Shown here piece by piece: positions 7,501-10,424 of a DNA stretch of 10,424 bases; positions within the stretch are counted from its first letter, which is position 1; each line of letters opens with the position of its first letter. Made by a program: the position numbers and the translations under genes. A model generated the notes under the pieces. That model had not been told where the DNA came from. It saw only the letters and a list, made by a program, of their open reading frames with translations, and searched no databases. The stretch spans positions 3,015-13,438 of the forward strand of contig DMRV01000033.1 of NCBI GenBank assembly GCA_003456455.1, read 5' to 3'. This stretch comes from Flavobacteriales bacterium (GTDB taxonomy: Bacteria > Bacteroidota > Bacteroidia > UBA10329).

Positions 7501-8431
7501 ACACCAAAAAATCTTCTGTAGCATTAACACTAGCATGTGTTTCCCAAGATGGTGTGTTTATATCAGACCCCATAAGCTGTGGGCTACTCCATCCATCGCC
7601 CTTTTTTTCACTGAAGTATATATTTCCGTCTCCGTTGTCATCTTTATAAATAAAGAGCAACTGACCGTTTGGAGATAGGCCTATTGCAGCCTCATGTCCC
7701 GCTGTGTTAATGGTAGTTCCAATACTTTTTGGCTTGCCCCAACTCCCATTTGACTGTCGGTTACAGATGTATATATCTTCATAATAATTCCCATCCTGGT
7801 CTTTGGCATCGTTAAATCCTCCTTCTCTCCGAGAAGTAAAAATCAACACTTTTCCATCCGCGGAAACAACCGGACAGTAGTCTGGGTATTTGGTATTAAT
7901 ACCCGAGCCCAAATTGGTAGCCTTGACACCAACAGGATTCTTTGTGAGTTCCATAGCGTTCTCGGCATACTGAATTTGTTGCCGAACCTGATTGTAAGTT
8001 ACAACATCGTCCATTTCGATAAATGACCTGTAGTTGTAATAATTGGTAACCGCTAGAGAAAATTGATTCTTGAAGTGGTACGCTTTACCCAAATAGTAAT
8101 ATGCTATTCCTGGTGCTTTCCGCTCTTTCCAGTTCGCTTCATTGTATTCTAGAGAAACATCTTTAGTAGAGCTTTCAAGTCTCTTAATTGCAAGCGGGTA
8201 GTCTTTCTTACCAAGCATATAAGAAACTCCGAGCAGGTAATTTAGATTGGCATTGGCGGTATCAAACTTGTACATTTCCTCCAATAGAGGCAACGCTTCC
8301 ATATGGGAGCCATTAAAAACTAAGGCATCAGCCTTGTTGAATTTCTGCTTGAATTTTGAGTCGCCATAGGGCTGCGCAAAGGCATATCCAGCCACCAGCA
8401 ACGGCAATACCAACGATAAAATATATTTCAT
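4541..8431 (-). CDS. PorE-like TPR-PD40-CRD protein with long coiled coil and OmpA domain
   Basis: A 1296-residue protein starting at the ATG at 8431, directly ahead of a clear signal peptide (MKYILSLVLPLLVAGYAFA|Q). Order: TPR-like helices about 28-160; five PD40 repeats about 182-437, with GHTSMGGFDIF in the fourth; a carboxypeptidase-regulatory-like domain about 445-535; an almost uninterrupted Ala/Glu/Lys/Gln coiled coil about 540-1135; an OmpA C-terminal domain about 1155-1275; then a short tail. In the OmpA domain HTDSRG supplies Asp1205, with Arg1220 fifteen residues on and NRRIE at 1267-1271, consistent with diaminopimelate binding. No lipobox, transmembrane segment after the signal, or type IX C-terminal sorting domain is seen. 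The predicted role is a peptidoglycan-anchored periplasmic scaffold with a rod between the anchor and the propeller head. It is a paralogue of both neighbouring PD40 genes. The link to PorE is by domain order, and the function is inferred. Confidence 0.93.
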   Translation of the reverse strand: MKYILSLVLPLLVAGYAFAQPYGDSKFKQKFNKADALVFNGSHMEALPLLEEMYKFDTANANLNYLLGVSYMLGKKDYPLAIKRLESSTKDVSLEYNEANWKERKAPGIAYYYLGKAYHFKNQFSLAVTNYYNYRSFIEMDDVVTYNQVRQQIQYAENAMELTKNPVGVKATNLGSGINTKYPDYCPVVSADGKVLIFTSRREGGFNDAKDQDGNYYEDIYICNRQSNGSWGKPKSIGTTINTAGHEAAIGLSPNGQLLFIYKDDNGDGNIYFSEKKGDGWSSPQLMGSDINTPSWETHASVNATEDFLVFVSNRSESGFGGRDLWYCKRLPNGEWGLAQNMGSVINSQYEEDSPFISADGKTLIFSSQGHTSMGGFDIFRSEFVEGAWTVPENIGYPISSSEDDVFFVLTPDGRHAYYSSRKDGGFGDTDIYKLRLQVTENSGSAVARGLMKVPAMDYADISAKIVVTDEGGAEVGTYLPNKNSGYYVLVLSSGETYDISYQADGYETVVAKLAVVDSDVYADYDGVLELEEVVFGENILALQKETERLEREKEAAIAKAAEDKLLASEAAAKALEEAKELAVNQEKEAELRKAEGLAQAETENAAEDLAEEQENARLAELERKKAEAKARFKAQEVLANQKKEQELAAEQKAQEEAKISAAEEEKLATEMLAREQKQAAELAAAQLATEAKEKAEQEAAEILASELAAKQKAEEKVKAAAEEKLATEMLAKEQEQVAELAAEQQATEAKEKAEQEAADVLASELAAKQKAEEAARLAEEQANNLEQELAAKKADEAAKQAKLLESQKAAEEASSEKQVAQELADKDEEEKREEYVAAAEQRRLAFQKRIQDLKAQKESHSDENVAIAEVKEVALENTEVNTKQADRFDVDAIKAKRQAMLKRIEELKNQRADVEVKKVQNEKVVRVTSENLDVAIAEKEGLDSEVEAKKIQLAKLQRELQVVMEKVEGAEVKVVEAEADKAAVEAAMRADEAEAKRLAEQEARKVAEALEAEKQLKELEQQERLRLESERIAAAQFKNEQREEAERTERELVQIEAIAEQQLQVKKAMEVEERKKAMIEAAEKSAFTDEERLSNATTLEQLREINIKLIADNLELKKQLIQLNDKFDQILARMDYQPDSEKVEIPASSTMRNLQHGKRLILRNIYFDYNLASLRPKSKYELNKLFNFMKENSDVEIVVSGHTDSRGDDDYNLRLSKNRAQSVVDYLVRNGISSSRLSAQGYGETRPIARNENADLTDNPVGRQLNRRIEISMSQVGEKGIEVEQVEIPNEARIK
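5027..6814 (-). other. Region encoding a ~596-residue coiled-coil rod
   Basis: Residues about 540-1135 of the coiled-coil OmpA protein are dominated by Ala, Glu, Lys, Gln and Leu, with almost no Pro, Gly or aromatic residues. This is the composition of a long alpha-helical coiled coil. Less regular stretches around 855-895 and 910-945 (richer in Val, Ser, Asn and Asp) may be breaks or hinges. The last part, 1101-1135, has clean leucine heptads. At 0.15 nm rise per residue, a fully extended helix would be near 90 nm, longer than a normal periplasm is wide, so it must lie along the wall, fold back, or be only partly extended. Confidence 0.75.
6110..6440 (-). repeat. 174-bp tandem duplication inside the coiled coil
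   Basis: Two copies, 6110-6266 and 6284-6440, encode residues 723-774 and 665-716 of the coiled-coil OmpA protein. Both begin EEKLATEMLA and end ASELAAKQKAEE. By hand alignment the DNA differs at about 18 positions over the copy, with an identical run of about 41 bases at 6110-6150 and 6284-6324. The unit is 174 bp, 58 codons, so frame is kept. This indicates the rod grew by internal duplication fairly recently compared with the rest of the gene. Confidence 0.85.
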
Positions 8432-8440
8432 TTCCCTTTT

Positions 8441-8444
8441 CCCT
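8441..8444 (-). promoter_or_regulatory. Purine-rich ribosome-binding site, coiled-coil gene
   Basis: On the minus strand the ATG at 8431 is preceded by the purine run AGGGAAAAGGGAA. The upstream AGGG is nine bases from the start codon, which is good Shine-Dalgarno spacing. It supports the start that also gives the signal peptide. Confidence 0.5.
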
Positions 8445-8507
8445 AGAATTGCTGTACTAACAATCTGTGTAGTGGATGCATTTTAAACTCAAATTCCACA
8501 GTTGCGT

Positions 8508-8540
8508 CAAAGTTAAAATAATTAGAAACTTCTCTCGAAA
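8508..8540 (-). promoter_or_regulatory. Candidate Bacteroidota sigma-A promoter, coiled-coil gene
   Basis: In the 139-bp gap upstream of the coiled-coil gene, the minus strand has TAACTTTG at 8508-8515, a full match to the Bacteroidota -7 consensus TAnnTTTG. Twenty-one bases upstream is TTTC at 8537-8540, one base off the TTTG -33 box. The predicted transcript would start near 8501, giving a leader of about 70 bases. An eight-base motif with two free positions can occur by chance, so this is a candidate only. If real, the coiled-coil, WD40 and CRD-helix genes can be expressed apart from the genes upstream. No convincing terminator was seen in the gap. Confidence 0.4.
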
Positions 8541-8570
8541 CAATAAGCAAGACTCAAAGCACAACCAAGC

Positions 8571-10202
8571 CTACTTGTTTAAATCGATTGGCTTAAGTTG
8601 AATAGCACGGTTAATTTCGAAGTAAGCCGTATTCTCCGGAACGAATAGTTTTTCCGATTTGAAAAGATAACCATCAGCTTCGTAAGCGATATTATAATTA
8701 CCTCCAGGATGAAGAATTAGAACGAATTTTCCGTTGTCTGATTGAGGCCGATAAATTCCAAAGAGTTCTCCTGTCTCATTGTCCGTTATCCTAACAGTTA
8801 CACCTTCAGGGCGTTTTCCTTCTGCATTTGGAACAATCTCTCCCTTGTATACTGTAAGCGGAACATCTCGGTCAGTATCAAGGCGAACGAGAAAAATATC
8901 CTTTCCACCCAATCCTCCACCATTTGACGAAGAATAGTAAGCGCGCTTTCCGTCTGCCGACATTACAAAGAAATATTCATCATCAGCTGTATTCATTGGA
9001 AATCCAACATTCATTGGTGTTGACCATTTTCCATTCTCTTCTATTGAGAAGAAAATGTCGTAACCGCCCATGCTGCTATGTCCTTTTGAACTGAAGAAAA
9101 GCGTTTTCCCATCTGGATGAATGAAAGGAGCCTCTTCATCGTACTTGGTGTTTACTACTTCTCCTAAATTCTCAGAAACAGCCCATTCCCCCGTTGGCAA
9201 CCGCTTGCTTCTGAAAATGTCCATTCCACCTTCTCCAGCTTTATCCGAAGTGTAATAGAGTGTTTGACCATCTGCAGAAACAGAAGCATGAGTTTCTCTA
9301 AATGGCGAGTTGACATTATCATTCAACAATCGAGGTTCACTCCAATTGCTTCCTTTGAAATCGCACACGTAGATATTACCATCACCAAAATCATCTCGGT
9401 AGATATACAACTCTTGCCCATCTGCAGAAAGACCAATTGTGGCTTCGTGTCCTTCAGTATTTATTTTTAAGCCAATACTAGCTGGTTTACCCCAAGACCC
9501 GTCTTCTTGTTTTTGAGAAACAAAAATGTCCTCAAAATATTTATCATCAAGGTCCAGCAAACCGCCCGTACTGGTTGGTCTTCGTGAGGTAAAAATGAGC
9601 ATTGATTCCGTAGCATCGACTACAGCAGAATACTCGTCATAAACGGAATTAATATTTTCACCCAAATTCTCTGTTGTTGCGCTGATTGGAGAATCGACAA
9701 TCATCTTTCCATTCAAACAGCACTGAATCATCCACTCAATCTCTGCAATACGCTCTTTGTCCGTGATTTTCTCATCTTTCATGTATTTACGATACGCTGC
9801 TATAGCATTATCGAACTGAAAGTCAAGATGATACGCTCTTCCTAAGTAGAATAGCGCGTCAAGCGGTGCCTCTTTTCCTTTGTAATTATCCTTGGCTTTA
9901 GCGCTTGCATTGGCGACTGCTTTTTCTAGATAGGGCACAGCCTTGTTTTTCTCACCATTCAAAAGCAAGTAACTTCTCCCAACTTTATAATTAATGAGCG
10001 CGTTTGTGCTATCAATAGCTAACAGGTCCGAGAAATTCTTGACAGCTCTTTGTGCTTTGCCAGCTTCTAATTGCTCATTAGCTACTGGATAAATACGCTT
10101 AAAATGCGCCTCCTTATTTACTTGTCGCTGTGCAAAACTGGCAGAATGGCTCAGAAAAAGCATGGCAATTACTAGGAGTAACGGTCGACTCATTTGGTAC
10201 AT
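8571..10202 (-). CDS. PorE-like TPR-PD40-CRD protein lacking an OmpA domain
   Basis: A 543-residue secreted protein. The frame is open to a TTG at 10277, but the start is placed at the ATG at 10202 (MYQMSRPLLL...), with the ATG at 10193 an equally possible choice; either gives a signal peptide ending SFA|Q. Order: TPR-like helices about 36-165; five PD40 repeats about 190-440, with GHSSMGGYDIF in the fourth; and a carboxypeptidase-regulatory-like domain about 450-540 (VRITDNETGELFGIYRP, then HPGGNYNIAYEADGY). The protein stops right after this domain at a TAG, whereas its two downstream paralogues continue into a linker and an OmpA domain. No lipobox Cys or sorting domain is present. Expected location is periplasm or cell surface, with no peptidoglycan anchor of its own. 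It may work through the anchored paralogues, which is inference. It lies 81 bp after the E2 acyltransferase gene, with no obvious terminator between. Confidence 0.9.
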   Translation of the reverse strand: MYQMSRPLLLVIAMLFLSHSASFAQRQVNKEAHFKRIYPVANEQLEAGKAQRAVKNFSDLLAIDSTNALINYKVGRSYLLLNGEKNKAVPYLEKAVANASAKAKDNYKGKEAPLDALFYLGRAYHLDFQFDNAIAAYRKYMKDEKITDKERIAEIEWMIQCCLNGKMIVDSPISATTENLGENINSVYDEYSAVVDATESMLIFTSRRPTSTGGLLDLDDKYFEDIFVSQKQEDGSWGKPASIGLKINTEGHEATIGLSADGQELYIYRDDFGDGNIYVCDFKGSNWSEPRLLNDNVNSPFRETHASVSADGQTLYYTSDKAGEGGMDIFRSKRLPTGEWAVSENLGEVVNTKYDEEAPFIHPDGKTLFFSSKGHSSMGGYDIFFSIEENGKWSTPMNVGFPMNTADDEYFFVMSADGKRAYYSSSNGGGLGGKDIFLVRLDTDRDVPLTVYKGEIVPNAEGKRPEGVTVRITDNETGELFGIYRPQSDNGKFVLILHPGGNYNIAYEADGYLFKSEKLFVPENTAYFEINRAIQLKPIDLNK

Positions 10203-10212
10203 ATCAGTTTGC

Positions 10213-10225
10213 TGACCTCTGGTCA
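10213..10225. repeat. Short perfect inverted repeat upstream of PD40 gene
   Basis: TGACC and GGTCA form a perfect five-base inverted repeat around a three-base spacer, ending 11 bases before the ATG at 10202. It could be an operator half-site pair or a small RNA hairpin over the ribosome-binding region. Arms this short can also be chance. Confidence 0.3.
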
Positions 10226-10283
10226 TACAGGTTCGTGTTATTTCCGAATTCTCATTCAGATTCAACCCGATACGCAAATAATC

Positions 10284-10424
10284 CTAAATGGTTCTATTGA
10301 TGTCCCAATTTTCTAGGAAGTCGGCCACTTTTCTCACAAAAGACCCGCCCAAAGCGCCATCAACAATACGGTGATCGTATGAGTGCGACAAGAACATCAT
10401 GTGTCTAATAGCGATGGCATCACC
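10284..10424 (-). CDS. 2-oxoacid dehydrogenase E2 acyltransferase, C-terminal fragment
   Basis: The last 46 codons and TAG stop of a dihydrolipoamide acyltransferase; the rest lies beyond the right edge. The fragment carries the family's catalytic motif in SYDHRIVDGA, with the active-site His at fragment residue 18 and Asp at 22. It ends in the usual C-terminal helix (FVRKVADFLENWD). The enzyme transfers acyl groups from lipoyl-lysine to coenzyme A in the core of a pyruvate, 2-oxoglutarate or branched-chain 2-oxoacid dehydrogenase complex in the cytoplasm. Which of the three cannot be told from the C-terminus. It is a housekeeping gene, in the same direction as the envelope genes and 81 bp upstream of them, probably a neighbour rather than a functional partner. 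Confidence 0.93.
   Translation of the reverse strand, partial: GDAIAIRHMMFLSHSYDHRIVDGALGGSFVRKVADFLENWDINRTI

Noticed and set aside
4541..8431. TonB/TolA-like identity for the coiled-coil protein, suggested by its Ala/Lys/Glu helix
   Set aside because: It has a cleaved signal peptide rather than an N-terminal membrane anchor, ends in an OmpA domain instead of a TonB/TolA C-terminal domain, and carries TPR and PD40 regions.
10203..10277. 25-codon N-terminal extension of the unanchored PD40 protein from a TTG
   Set aside because: It would place a hydrophilic stretch ahead of a clear signal peptide; ATG codons at 10202 and 10193 fit better.

Overview
This window looks like chromosomal DNA from a member of the Bacteroidota, probably a free-living flavobacterium-like or Cytophaga-like organism. 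Three things point there. Each of the four secreted proteins has a signal peptide ending in Ala followed by Gln, which is the Bacteroidota 'Q-rule'. Three of them share the TPR, PD40-propeller and carboxypeptidase-regulatory-like layout typical of that phylum's envelope proteins. The one plausible promoter has a TAnnTTTG -7 box. No mobile element, tRNA, rRNA or CRISPR array was seen.

Everything readable is on the minus strand, so the genes run from right to left. At the right edge (10284-10424) is the last 46 codons of a 2-oxoacid dehydrogenase E2 acyltransferase. Next come four secreted envelope proteins: a TPR-PD40-CRD protein with no OmpA domain (8571-10202); a TPR-PD40-CRD protein with a roughly 600-residue coiled coil and a C-terminal OmpA domain (4541-8431); a TPR-PD40-CRD protein with a seven-bladed WD40 propeller and a C-terminal OmpA domain (1294-4419); and a CRD plus charged-helix protein that runs off the left edge (1-1259). 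Gaps are 81, 139, 121 and 34 bp. All are small enough for one transcript, although a possible promoter lies in the 139-bp gap.

The layout resembles PorE of the type IX secretion system (TPR, beta-propeller, CRD, OmpA-like peptidoglycan-binding domain), but as three consecutive paralogues that keep the same N-terminal half and differ in what lies between the CRD and the OmpA domain: nothing, a long rod, or a second propeller. The two OmpA domains keep the Asp and Arg that bind diaminopimelate, so those proteins should be held on peptidoglycan. The first paralogue ends before that domain, and the fourth gene carries a CRD-like domain and helices without TPR or propeller. The working interpretation is a periplasmic scaffold of related parts, possibly linked to type IX secretion, gliding or envelope shape. 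No PorP/SprF, PorKLMN or adhesin gene is visible, so this link is inferred from domain content only.
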